From contig JBNGIQ010007417.1 of NCBI GenBank assembly GCA_049999765.1, forward strand, positions 44,468 to 87,066: a stretch of 42,599 bases of DNA, in the 5' to 3' direction. The notes under the pieces are model-generated. The model was not told the DNA's origin and did not search any database. It saw nothing but the letters and a program-made list of their open reading frames with translations. Shown here piece by piece: positions 12,184 to 22,208 of this stretch (the stretch's first letter is position 1; every line of letters starts with the position of its first letter). Source of the DNA: Phaeoceros laevis (taxonomy: Eukaryota > Anthocerotophyta > Anthocerotopsida > Notothyladales). The translations under genes and the position numbers were made by a program.

Positions 12184-14062
12184 CTATGGGCTGTACCAAT
12201 CAAGAAACAACAGGGAACTGCACATAACAAAAATGAACATGATCATAAAGACTCGGCTGTTGTTATTGGTATTGATGGTTTTCATCAGTTCCTTGCTTCC
12301 CATCTGAACGTTCTGTGTTGCGCTCACGGCCTGCACCCAATGAGACAGCATAAGTAGGGCCCTCTTGATCAAAACGTGGAGATCTGCCTCTCAAGAAGTA
12401 TAAAACCGAAATTCGCACACCTGCTGATAAAGTTGCTCAATTTGTTGAGCTTGACGCAGTACATGAGTGGAGAATAGGTGGTTCAATGCAGACATTTCTA
12501 TCATCTTTTTTTCCGTTTCTTGCACCGAATCCATCAAACTGGTCAACTCAATCTGCAGCATGTTAAGAGAAGACTTAGTAAATTGAAACGCACAGTGCAG
12601 TTAGAAAAGCTCTACAGACCTGAGTCTCTTCGCATGGTACCTCTACACCCAAAAATATCAGTAAAGACATGCTGGAGCGTCCAATGTACCTGCAAGGTAC
12701 GTGTCTCCTCATCTAGAAGTGCTTGTTGTGAATGACCCGTATCAGAAGGATGGGTATCATGTTGGACAACCTCCCAATCCCGGAAATATGAATTATCTTC
12801 TTTTGCTTGAGCTTGGATTTGAAGTCCCCTCCTAAGCTTGGGGAGTCTTCGGTCAATTGACTCTTGAAACCTTACAGCGCGAAGTTGATCAAAAAGAGCC
12901 GTGACAACATGAAGGCGCTCGCTCAGAATCAATACCTGACTTGCAAGCAAAACCGAAGGTGATTCGAGACTTTTGACTACAAGAAGCGTGCTTCACAATA
13001 CCAGCTAACTCTTAACCCACTTGAGCTTACCAGACCATGCTGGTGTGCAATAAGGTCTGCATTCCGGGCATGCATTCCAATAACATCTCGCCACCCTGAT
13101 CCTGCCGTGGACTGATCCATACCTATTTTGTCCTTGAGGGCATCAATTCGCTCACGGCAAGCTTTGACAAATAACCCAACCTGCCAAGCAGTATTTGTCT
13201 GTGTTAATCTTTTTGCAAACAAATTTGGGAAAAGCCCCTTTGACACGGCTCGTACAAACCAGTTAAGCTGCAAGGTCCAGAAAGCACAGTTGCTTTAGGA
13301 AGGTCAGAATAGTAAGGTCCTGACCTCATGCTCGATTTGGTCCCGCTCTTGTTCAGTGCTTCGATGCCTATCTAAGTAGTCCTTTCGGTGCATCACTATA
13401 AAGGCATGCATAGTCCGAATATTCCCAAGCTGTCATGAAATTGTTGGAACCATTACCATCCCAGTTGTACACCGCATGACTAGTTTCCATCCAATATAAG
13501 ACACTGCAGGAAGTAACTAGCACCAGTTCACACTTACAATCTCTAAAGCTCCAAGAAGAAATGCTGATTTAGGCAGAGATTCCGGCATGATCAAAGATGA
13601 GGTGACCTTCGACATCTTTGTCTGTATCACAAACGGCAGTTTCCAGGTCAGTAAGAAGTAGGCATACATGCTGGAGAAGAAGATCCAAGACCAAAGGCTC
13701 CTTCCCCAAGGCCAACACCTCAAATTGGTACTAGGATTCAGGTACCCATGAAGAGCTTATTGTTGCGTCCAGCAGGTGAGAAGAAGAAACATCACGACTA
13801 GCTAGAATACCACCACATTCAGCACAGCAGCTTTTGTTCCACTTCTGTAGCACCATCTGAGTAGTAAGCATACAGCAGTCCAGATATAACCTACCTGTCC
13901 CGGTATCTCGCACACGTTCAACTCCTTTCAGGCAAGCAGGTAGCGAAACCAGACTGAAAGGACCAATTGTGCAGAAGAGTGTACCGCATCATAGCCTAGG
14001 TTCACAGCAGCTGAGCGTACTGCAACCCTGAATTGTTCTGTGATATCCTTCGCGCCTGCCAT
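12184..14062 (-). CDS. SYP81: Syntaxin-18/SYP81-type Qa-SNARE
   Basis: ER-resident Qa-SNARE (Ufe1/syntaxin-18 family) for Golgi-to-ER retrograde membrane fusion. Minus-strand exons in gene order: 14062-13985, 13621-13538, 13429-13325, 13180-13031, 12935-12690, 12552-12421, 12330-12184, giving 313 aa against about 310 for Arabidopsis SYP81. All six introns are phase 0. Recognisable blocks are the N-terminal MAGAKDITEQFRVAVRSAA, DRHRSTEQERDQIEHE, VKACRERIDALKDKI, ADLIAHQHG, LSERLHVVTALFDQLRAVRFQ, the SNARE helix around MIEMSALNHL and QAQQIEQLYQQ, and a C-terminal membrane anchor ending LLFLDWYSP. The start Met is the first codon and matches the family N-terminus. The gene diverges from the karyopherin gene with 466 bp between starts. 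Confidence 0.93.
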
Positions 14063-14528
14063 TGTTGACGAGGTCAAAATTCCAGGTGCTATTGGCAGTC
14101 AATCTCGATGCTGGCCGCAGCTTTGGTTTAAGGCCCTTATCATCATCTCCAGCCTACCACCTGCCCTCGCAGCTGGTCCGTTCTTCCACAATGTGGCCTG
14201 ATTTGGTCAGCTTAACGTGACGAGAGTTGGAAACCGACAATTCCTCTATGAAAATCACCAAGCACTGGCCGACCCTCGCAGACTAGCTGTCTCATCCGAG
14301 AACTGGTGCATAGCCCAGTGGCTAATCACAGACGGATTAATTTCCGAGTGAATCGAGTTCACTTCAGCTGAAACGAGCCGATCCGGGGACCATGATTTCA
14401 TGAACCTCCAGTTATTTCGCCAGCTCAGCTCCTGAAGTGGAAGATAGACAATGAGAACAAAGCTGAGGAGCGACATGGTGCAAATCGACAACTCCCAATA
14501 GTTCGTCAGTTTCCGGGTCATACTTAGA
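14063..14528. promoter_or_regulatory. Shared divergent promoter region of SYP81 and karyopherin
   Basis: 466 bp separate the two oppositely oriented start codons, so both promoters and 5' UTRs must lie here if no upstream non-coding exons exist. No convincing TATA box was seen. This is inferred from gene orientation only. Confidence 0.5.
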
Positions 14529-17500
14529 ATGACTGACTTTTCTGAAGTACGAGGAATACCTCGCGACTCTTCTTGGGAGGAAGGGAGGATGTTGCATGCA
14601 GGAGCTCTAGAATTGGAGAACGCCATATGTGCCCTATTGGACAGCGGTGGAGATAAGGAGAAACAGCAGCTTGCAAATCAGTGGTTGAACCATTTCGTTG
14701 CGACTCCTCTCGCCTGGACTGTCTCCCTCTATACGGCCTTTCCCCCAATCAATTCTCATCTCGGCAAACTACAAGAAGTACGCTTTTTTGCTCTTAATCT
14801 CCTACTGTCAAAGATCAGAAATGACTGGGTGCAGCTCTCTCGCGAAGATGCCCAGGAGATATACGAGACACTTACGCAGCAGTTACCTCTGATTGGAGAC
14901 AATAACTATCTATCGTCAAGGTTGTCTATTGTGATAGCTGCTACCGCAGGTGTAGCTGGGGAAACAGCAACTTATGAGGTTTGTCCAATCAAGAGCCTGT
15001 TATGCTCCTTATAGTTATTGCTGGAAAGCACTGTGCTGTAGAATGCGATTATTGAGCAGGTTCTCTTAAACGCCCTCAGAAGCCTAGCCATGTCTGCTGT
15101 TGTTACTCAAGACTAGCTATTGGTGGATCTAATTTCAGCATGAACGTGTGTTGTGCCACCAGTTGATTGAAAGCATTGTTGGAAGTGACGATGCTACTCC
15201 TACAGTGGAGGGCTCTCTTGCTTTCGATCTTCTGCTTGCACTCGCAGATGAGGTGCTGTCTCGGTCTCGCTCCCTTCCACCAGAAGTAAGAGCTCCATTG
15301 CAAATTTTGGCCCGTTGCTATTCGTTGCTATCTATTGCTATGCATGCAATTCGTCTGCTAAATTTACAGCTGAAGAAATCGTAGATACTTCTTTCTTTCA
15401 AAGGGTGGCAATGCATATGCCTAAGGGTCTCCGAAAGTGGGTTTGAGCAGTTCGCTCTCATGATTCGTGAGACATATTCTCTGGGCAGGTTGGTGGCTGT
15501 CTGCAGGATTGCTGTTCTATGGTGATCCAACACCTTGAAACTGTTCTTCGTATGCCTCAAAGTGCTGAGACTCAGTATAAGGTTTTGACATGTCTAGAAC
15601 GCTGGTACGATACATCGTTACGGTGCAGAGTTACTGTTGTCATGGCGAGGGCTGAACAGTGCAAACCAAATTGACTTGGTTTAAGTCTTGCAGGATTCCG
15701 GCGGGTATAACTTTGTCAGAGCTTTATTCCGAGAACACTTTCCTATTCCAGTACCTTGTGGATGCACTTGGTGCGTCGAATATCAGCTGTTTTGATGCAG
15801 CTGTATCCACATTGGTGGAACTTGTATCTGCAGTTGACATACTGCCTGGCCGGAAAGAGGCTGTCCATGGCATTATAGCTGGTAAGAGTACTGTAAAGAC
15901 ATGCCATGCTGTCAGACGTTCCTTTCCAGGTCATACAATGGAATGAAAGTTGTCTTCACTGGTGATGCTGTTTCCTGTGTCTGGCTTGAAGAGTGCAGCA
16001 CTACTCGAACAGCAAGGAGCATATTTGTCAAATGATTCATCCTTGGACTCCCCGTCAAGAAAACGTGCATTGGGCTTGTGCAACTTATTGGGTGCCATAT
16101 GTATGGTGGAGGCCCCCCTTGTTGCTAAAGGCGAGTTCAGAGTGAATGAGTTGCTCAATTGGCTGGTGGATTCCTCGGGAGGAGGTGGTGGTTTGGGAAT
16201 AGAAGGAGCAATGTTGGTGGTGGAGGCCTGGCCCCGCTTGGTTGCAGTTCCTGCAGGTAGACGTGCAGGGATTCTGCAGCGTCCTCTGTTTGCAAATGCT
16301 GCTCGGGTATGTCATCTGATTCTTGCTTGGTTCTTGTTTTGACCTCCAATCGTGGCAGCTGCTGATTATAGCATGTATTAGTATCAGTTGTGTCTAAAAC
16401 AAGTTCTTCTCAGGCTGTTCTTTAGCCTCGCCTCGCAAGGCAACTGACTGCCTGAGCCATTGTCACGTCTCTGTAACAGGCAGTTATGCATGTTGCCATG
16501 TACCCAGCTGACTTTAAGAGCTGGCAGGAATCTGAGGTTGATGAAGACAACTTTTATAGGTGTGTTGCTTGACATTAAGGGAACTGCAAGTTCCCAGCTA
16601 AACAGGGCGCCATCGCATTTGACATACTAAAAAGCAACCATTGTTGTTTCATCTTATCCGTGCAGGTTCCGGGAGAGCTTTGCTGAGGATGCCCTTGGTG
16701 CACTGTTCCAAGAAACGGGAACTCCTTTTCTTGACTTTATCAGAGAGAAGCTGCAGTTTGGAGGCAGCTGGCAATCTGCTGAAGTTTGTTTCTTCGCTGC
16801 TTCTTCCTTGAGGAATCAGCTCTTATTTGATACTGATCCCGAAAAGGCAGTGGCTGCAAACTCCTTTTTGCAAGTTGTCATGTGTCAGCTCCCAGAAAGC
16901 ACAGCAGTAATAGGGAAAGGTATTTCGTGTCGCATTATTTTTCTGTTTGAACATCTAGCGAGTAACTAGCACCAACCATGAAGGTGTGAAATCTTGCAGT
17001 GAAGGAAATGTGGCCAAATGGGAGTTTGGTGAAGGCTGCCCTAGTTATGCTCGAGCGATATGCAGAACGTGCTGCTTTGGATCCCAATATTTTGGGGATG
17101 GCGGTTCAGTATTCTGTTGGGGCCCTCTACATCACAGATGGTATGATGCACTCTCAATCCTGGTGAATCCTGGTTATAGTAGACCCCTGATCCTTGCAGG
17201 TATACTTGTTTGAACTGTACAGCAAGGGCACAAGCTTGTACATCTCTTCGTGAGCTCTGTCGAGCAGCTGCACCAAGTATTGCAGCCGCGCAAGCACTTG
17301 CTCCCCTAATGGCAGAGTGCGAAAAAGCAGTTGCATCTGTGGGGCTCGAGTTGGGTGAACGCTTGGCCATAGTCCAAGGACTTGCTGCTGTAGCTGCTGC
17401 ACTTCCTGTAGACGAAGCTGGAGCAGCGTTTTCTCGCTTGACAGCCACTGCAGCTTATACTCTAAGGATACTGTCAACGACACAAGTACGTCTGAGTTGG

Positions 17501-19294
17501 ACGGATTAACAGTTCCGATTGTTCGCAAGTTGTTGTTTGGGTTGTGAATGGCTTTCAACCTTGCTCTAGCCACGGAGCCCTTCGAATGATGGTGTATGCT
17601 GTGCTAAGAAGTTTTTGGGCATGCAATTAGGAAAGGACAGCTACAATTGGGACGAGACTGTCTTCAGAAATCAGAGTATTTACTTCTGTATTGGACTGTG
17701 GAGCAAGCGACGTTGCACTGCAAGCAATGCTGCCAATTTTGCGAGATGCATGGCCAGTCCTCGACTTTCTGGCCACAAGCTGGGCAGCAGATGCTGAGGT
17801 GGCCAGAAGCCTGTGTGAGCTCTGGGGGATGTTGGCAAGAAAAGTGGGCATTCTACTTGCAGGATGTATTCCTACAATTGTAGAGAGGGTAACTGCAATG
17901 TTCCAGCAGCACATGAGTCCTGTGTGTCTACAATGCTTGTCTGAAGTAGGTTCTCTCCAACCACCACCCTTCATTCCTTTTACTTGCAAGATTTGTTAAC
18001 ATACGCATTGCTTTTTTACAGCCTTTGGTCATCGTGTTGTCTCAGAATCATTGTTGCATCGTTTCAGAGTCATTATTATGCCATCTCAATTTGCAATTTT
18101 TTATTTGTTCTGGGGAAAAGCTCATTCTTATTGTTAAATGTACGCATTGTGTGAAATTGGTAGGTTGTCGTGCTGAGCTCAGACGGGTCCACAGTTGATA
18201 ACGCAGCTATTGAGCATTCGCTGACCTCTGTACTGTTGGAACTCTCGACGGCAATTCTGGGGTTTGAAAGGACACTGGAAGCAGCAGAAAGGAACAAACC
18301 TTCGAAGGATTCATCTCCCCTGGCCTTAGAATTGGGGGAAAAGGAGAATAATGCCTCGGAAGTACTTGGGGCTGTGTGCCTATTGGGCAAGCGTTTTCTT
18401 CATGGGCAGCCTGCTCTTTTTCTATGCTCTCCTGCCTTCATCCGATGTTTTGGATGTGCACTGGGTTAGTGTGCTACTACAGAAAACTGGTGGATTTATT
18501 GGTTGACACAAGTGGACTGAATGACAATTTCATGGGGTTAAAGTACGCTGAAGAGGTAAAGATGGTCTAATGTGCTGACAGTTGTCCTGTTATAACTAGG
18601 TTGTATGAGGCGAAAGGAGCTGGGGCCAGCTCTTGCTGCTGCAAGGTTTCTGGCGGATGTTATCTTATGCTCATCCTTCAAAGAAGATGAGATGAAGGAC
18701 ATTATTGTGTGGAGATTGCCAGATGACTTGGTGCCTCAGGTTGACCAAGCCATGAGCTCTTATGGCACCGCTGTAGTAGAGGTCAGCTGTCAACACTCAC
18801 AAGAAGTCTGTTCAAAGTCGTAAGCCTGAACGCTTGCTCCCCTTAGACGGCAGTGTGGCTCTCCTGTATGACTATTGAAGCCCATGTGTGCAGGTGGTAT
18901 TAACTGCCCTTGCAGACAGCCCCAAGACCCCTCTGCTTCGAGAGGCTTTGGCCCTGGTACTGTACGCACTGTGTTCACGCTACAGAGATGCAACACACGC
19001 TGCCTTGACAGCAACAATCATGTCACCGACCTTCCCTGTCAGACCTGGATTGCTGTCTGAGGATGACAAGCACGTATTTGTGGCTACTGTGGTTCGTCAT
19101 CCGGTTCACCCAAGACGGCGTTTCCAAGGTACGTAACCTGACAAATGCTCAACTGATTCAGAGACATGAATAGGCAACAGCTGTCTCACGCAATTGTTGT
19201 GGTGTTAAATACAGAACTCATATCGGAGTTTTGTGGTGTTTGTCAAGCGTTGATTCCTGCAGAGGTTCTATCTGCCTATGTCGATGGCATGTGA
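14529..19294 (+). CDS. Importin-13/transportin-SR-like karyopherin (HEAT repeats)
   Basis: Importin-beta family nuclear transport receptor. Exons: 14529-14978, 15139-15285, 15489-15622, 15694-15881, 15999-16306, 16480-16559, 16666-16919, 17000-17140, 17223-17485, 17631-17945, 18164-18464, 18600-18781, 18894-19128, 19263-19294. Every join is GT-AG and phase-consistent, giving 1009 aa, similar to plant importin-13-like proteins such as At1g12930. The N-terminal importin-beta-like region contains NQWLNHFVATPLAW, VRFFALNLLLSKI and LADEVLSRSRSLPPE (like LPEEVxSRSLR in transportin-SR). Alpha-helical HEAT repeats continue to the end, for example YKVLTCLERWYDTSLR, RFRESFAEDALGALFQ and ALAAARFLADVIL. 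Cargo is unknown; relatives carry SR proteins, histone-fold dimers and other cargo. The last exon encodes only 11 residues and lies in a sequence that recurs at 19808-19947. Confidence 0.88.
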
Positions 19295-19382
19295 GACGCA
19301 ACTTGAGGACTCGTTCCCTTGCTAGGAGTTGAACATCTTGATATCTAAACGCCAAATTAAAGCATTTTGGAATGACAAACAG
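19235..19382 (+). repeat. Diverged duplicate segment, copy 1 (covers last karyopherin exon)
   Basis: This stretch begins ggtgtttgtcaagc and ends aatgacaaacag. It resembles 19808-19947 in order and spacing: shared blocks include gtgtttgtcaag, ggactcgt-cccttgc and a 3' block of the form c-aattaaagcattttggaatgacaaacag against cgaattcaaagcattccagaatgacaagcag. It contains the terminal coding exon. Confidence 0.65.
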
Positions 19383-20516
19383 CTGGGGTTTTGGACGGAG
19401 CCGCTGCAGTGCAGAGTCTGCACCCCATACTTTGTAAGATTTGTTTCACTATGCTCGAGGGTTTTGCAGTCTACACGAACAGTCCCTCGCAAAGTTCTTG
19501 GGCTCTTTGGGCCCCACGTGTCACCAATCTAGGAAGTGTGAATTTGGGACGCTGTTCTTTTCCAGCTTTGGCTTTGGTCAACTACGAGCAATTCGTACTC
19601 CTCCGATATGAAAGTAAAGAGGATGCACGATTGCCCAGCTTGGACAGCTCTGGTCTTCGAGCTCATTTATGACTCATTTTGGTCACGCTTGTGATATGTC
19701 TACTATCTTGGCTGTAAAGACGTGGCTTTCAAGGTCTCCAATAAGTTGACTCTAGAGCTGAACGTGTACAGAAATGCCAAGGTTGAAGAACTGTATGAAA
19801 GTATCTCGGTGTTTGTCAAGCCTTGAGGCCTGCCCGCCTACGACGGTGTGCAGGGGAGAGGCAACATGGGGACTCGTCCCCTTGCCAGCTGCTAAGCATC
19901 GCAACAATGAAATCACCGAATTCAAAGCATTCCAGAATGACAAGCAGTAGACTAGAGAAGTCTGTCTCAGCTTTGAGACGAAAGCTCAGCACCACGTGCA
20001 AGTCTTTAGCTCGCACCACACCACACGACTCTGACCAGCGCAATTTCGCCCAAAACGTTGTCGGAAAAGAAACACTTCTTAGATGAGGTTGTTTTTCGTG
20101 AATCCTAATTACCAACCAGTGAAGCGAAACCACGTCGAAGCCACGTCTTTGATCTGGTGAGCGTTGAGTTGGCGCACATTTCAAGAGTCTACTAGACTAG
20201 GGCTTCGATAAGTGTTCCCCGTTTATCCCCCAACTTGCGCATCGCGACTGGCATCGGCAAAATCGATGGAACAGATTCATCAGCGCTTCACGTGCCTGTA
20301 AGGTGTGTGGCTGCAGTCTGTGGCTAATAAGGACGCTTCGGCTGCCAGTCACAAGCTTGGTTTCTGGGACTGAACCTGTACAGTATTCTCTGAGGGAACC
20401 GAGGGGATGGGATGAGGGGTTGAACCGTAGGAATAGAAAAGCTAACATCAGTTGCCCTTGCTGCCCTGCTGAAGGTGGTCGAAGGCAGGAAGGAGAAGGC
20501 CTTGAGCTTCAAGGTC
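19295..20516. other. Intergenic region between karyopherin and F-box genes
   Basis: About 1.2 kb without a supportable coding exon. It contains the diverged duplicate at 19808-19947 and presumably the F-box gene promoter. Short open frames here have no recognisable domains. Confidence 0.5.
19808..19947 (+). repeat. Diverged duplicate segment, copy 2
   Basis: Second copy of the segment at 19235-19382, 573 bp downstream. It is not in a gene I can support. The region corresponding to the terminal karyopherin exon is diverged and does not keep that short reading frame. Confidence 0.6.
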
Positions 20517-21674
20517 ATGGCGGCAGAGGAGAAGGCCTGCCGCATCTACGTGGTGGAGGACAGAGCCTTTGCATTGGCCTGCAGGGAGCACGTATACCAG
20601 GAGATGAGCGGAGGGCTGTGGGGTGCGCTGCCGGAAGAGCTGGTGGAGAAGGTGCTGCTCTTGCTGCCCCCGAAGATTCAGGCGCTGTTCCAGGCCGTGT
20701 GCAAAAAATGGCGGCTCCTGCTCTCGTCTCCGGATTTTCTCCACCAAAGCGCCTTGCGGTGCTTGAAGACGGAGCTGTCTCTCTGCCTAGCGAATCTGGA
20801 GGTGCCCGGCATGCGGAGAAGGTACGGCCGGTTGAAGAGTTTCAAGCTCAACATGCCGGAGGCGCTTGAGGCGAACTGTGTGCAGCCCTATTACAGGTCC
20901 TGGCTGAGCGGGTTTCTTTGCCTCTGGAGATATGTCGGGGTGCAGCCTTGCGACCTGCACATCAGCCTGGTGAACCCTGTCAACAGCACGTGGACGGAGC
21001 TGCCCGTGCTGCAGCTCAAGAGTCGGTATGCCAGGGAAAGCATTGTTGTGGCGCCGGGGAGGGACTCCGAGTTCTCCGTGATCGTGAGGTGTATCCAGGC
21101 AGTAGGCAGCACGTTGAGCGAGCTGGTGTACAGCTTCAGCGTCTACTGCAGCAAGAGTGGTGTGTGGCGGACTACTTCGCCTCCTCAGGATTCTGTGGAA
21201 GGGACCTTCTTTTCACGAAACCATTTCTGGAAGGGCAAGCTCTACATGTTTGCCCTCGAGAGGAACCACACCGACCTGATGATCCTCAGTGGAGATGATG
21301 GCAGGTTCCTGCGACGAATATCAGGGCTGCAGGCCTCCGTGAAGCGCCTTGTGGAGCACCAGGGGAGCATATACTGCGTTGCTGGGACGGAGGCCTCCTG
21401 CTCCATTTGGAAGTTGGATGAAAGCAAGGACGAGTGGATTCAGGTGTCCATGTTGGAGTGGAAATCCATCCCCGAGTTCAAGAGGTGCCGCCTCACGGAT
21501 GCTGTGGTTCAAGGGGATAGTGTTTACATCACAGCCCGAGTTCGACACGAGGACGAGACTCATGTGCTGCTCGGCTACGAGATCGTCCAAAGCAAATGGG
21601 AGGTTGTTGAACCTGATGTTCCCCGTTCTTTGTTTGTTCCTCGTCCTCATCTTCGTCTCGCGTCCAAGTTCTAG
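20517..21674 (+). CDS. F-box protein with C-terminal beta-propeller-like region
   Basis: Intronless frame of 385 residues from ATG 20517, the first in-frame ATG; the open frame extends upstream to a GTG at 20475. The F-box at residues ~34-75 has GALPEELVEKVLLLLPP followed by FQAVCKKWRLLL, the usual SKP1-binding helix pattern. The rest shows spaced aromatic and glycine strands (CLWRYVGVQP, NPVNSTWTELP, KSGVWRTTSPP, FWKGKLYMFALE, GSIYCVAGT, GDSVYITARV), as in plant F-box/kelch or F-box-associated proteins. Expected role: substrate adaptor of an SCF ubiquitin ligase; substrate unknown. The coding sequence is visibly more GC-rich than its surroundings, consistent with an intronless gene of different history, which is inference. 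Confidence 0.82.
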   Translation: MAAEEKACRIYVVEDRAFALACREHVYQEMSGGLWGALPEELVEKVLLLLPPKIQALFQAVCKKWRLLLSSPDFLHQSALRCLKTELSLCLANLEVPGMRRRYGRLKSFKLNMPEALEANCVQPYYRSWLSGFLCLWRYVGVQPCDLHISLVNPVNSTWTELPVLQLKSRYARESIVVAPGRDSEFSVIVRCIQAVGSTLSELVYSFSVYCSKSGVWRTTSPPQDSVEGTFFSRNHFWKGKLYMFALERNHTDLMILSGDDGRFLRRISGLQASVKRLVEHQGSIYCVAGTEASCSIWKLDESKDEWIQVSMLEWKSIPEFKRCRLTDAVVQGDSVYITARVRHEDETHVLLGYEIVQSKWEVVEPDVPRSLFVPRPHLRLASKF

Positions 21675-21948
21675 GTAGCAGAGGAGGAAAGTCGAGGCAG
21701 CTAATTGGAGCGGTGGTCGGGGTCGTCTCAACTCTCTAGTAGCAAACAGCTTTGTTCTAGTTCTAGTGTTGTAGTGTGGATAGTTAGTTCCGTTTGACAT
21801 TCCGTTTTCAACATGAAACGAAATGTAGCTGCAGAAGTTGTTTACTTACAAAGCTAGAAAGCTTACGTCTAATAAGTATAAGATTAGAGGGTCTAAATTA
21901 GTCCGCTCTTCCGTTTTGGGCATCCTTCGGCACCGAAAGGGCCAGCTA
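21675..21948. other. 3' flank of F-box gene
   Basis: About 270 bp with no coding signal; leads into the tandem repeats upstream of the TBP-like gene. Confidence 0.4.
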
Positions 21949-22087
21949 GCATAAGCTCAAGCCCGCAGAAGTGCATCAATTGTCTTTCTGAGTACGAGGC
22001 TGCATAAGCTCAAGCCCGCAGAATTGCATCAATTGTCTTACGCAGTACGAGATTGCATGAGCTCAAGCCCGCAGAAGTGCGTGTTGA
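21949..22087 (+). repeat. 53-bp tandem repeat, about 2.6 copies
   Basis: Copies start at 21949, 22002 and 22055, exactly 53 bp apart, with core gcataagctcaagcccgcag followed by aa-tgcatcaattgtctt and a gtacgag tail. The third copy is shortened and runs into the 13-bp repeat array. It lies 120-260 bp upstream of the TBP-like start codon. Confidence 0.9.
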
Positions 22088-22167
22088 GTACGAGGGAAGA
22101 GTACGAGGGAAGCGTACGGGGGAAGCGTACGGGGGAAGCGTAGAAGGGAAGGCGTACGAGGGAAGCC
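22088..22167 (+). repeat. 13-bp tandem repeat, six copies
   Basis: Units gtacgagggaaga/c, then gtacgggggaagc twice, a 14-bp gtagaagggaaggc and a final gtacgagggaagc, beginning at 22088, 22101, 22114, 22127, 22140 and 22154. The unit appears derived from the gtacgag end of the 53-bp repeat. The array ends 41 bp before the TBP-like ATG, so it is promoter or 5' UTR. Confidence 0.9.
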
Positions 22168-22208
22168 AGCCAAACTGCTGCTAACTCGGGGTGATGAGCT
22201 CTGGAGCT

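Noticed and set aside
15034-15113. Possible karyopherin exon reading VLLNALRSLAMSAVV
   Set aside because: No GT donor follows it in a usable phase; skipping it gives a family-like join at 14978/15139.
18376-18570. Open frame containing KLVDLLVDTSGLNDNF as a karyopherin exon
   Set aside because: No phase-compatible splice joins it; a single intron 18465-18599 gives FGCALGCMRRKELG, which fits HEAT spacing.
21949-22167. Repeat arrays considered as a CRISPR-like locus
   Set aside because: Units are contiguous without unique spacers, and the genome is a plant nucleus.
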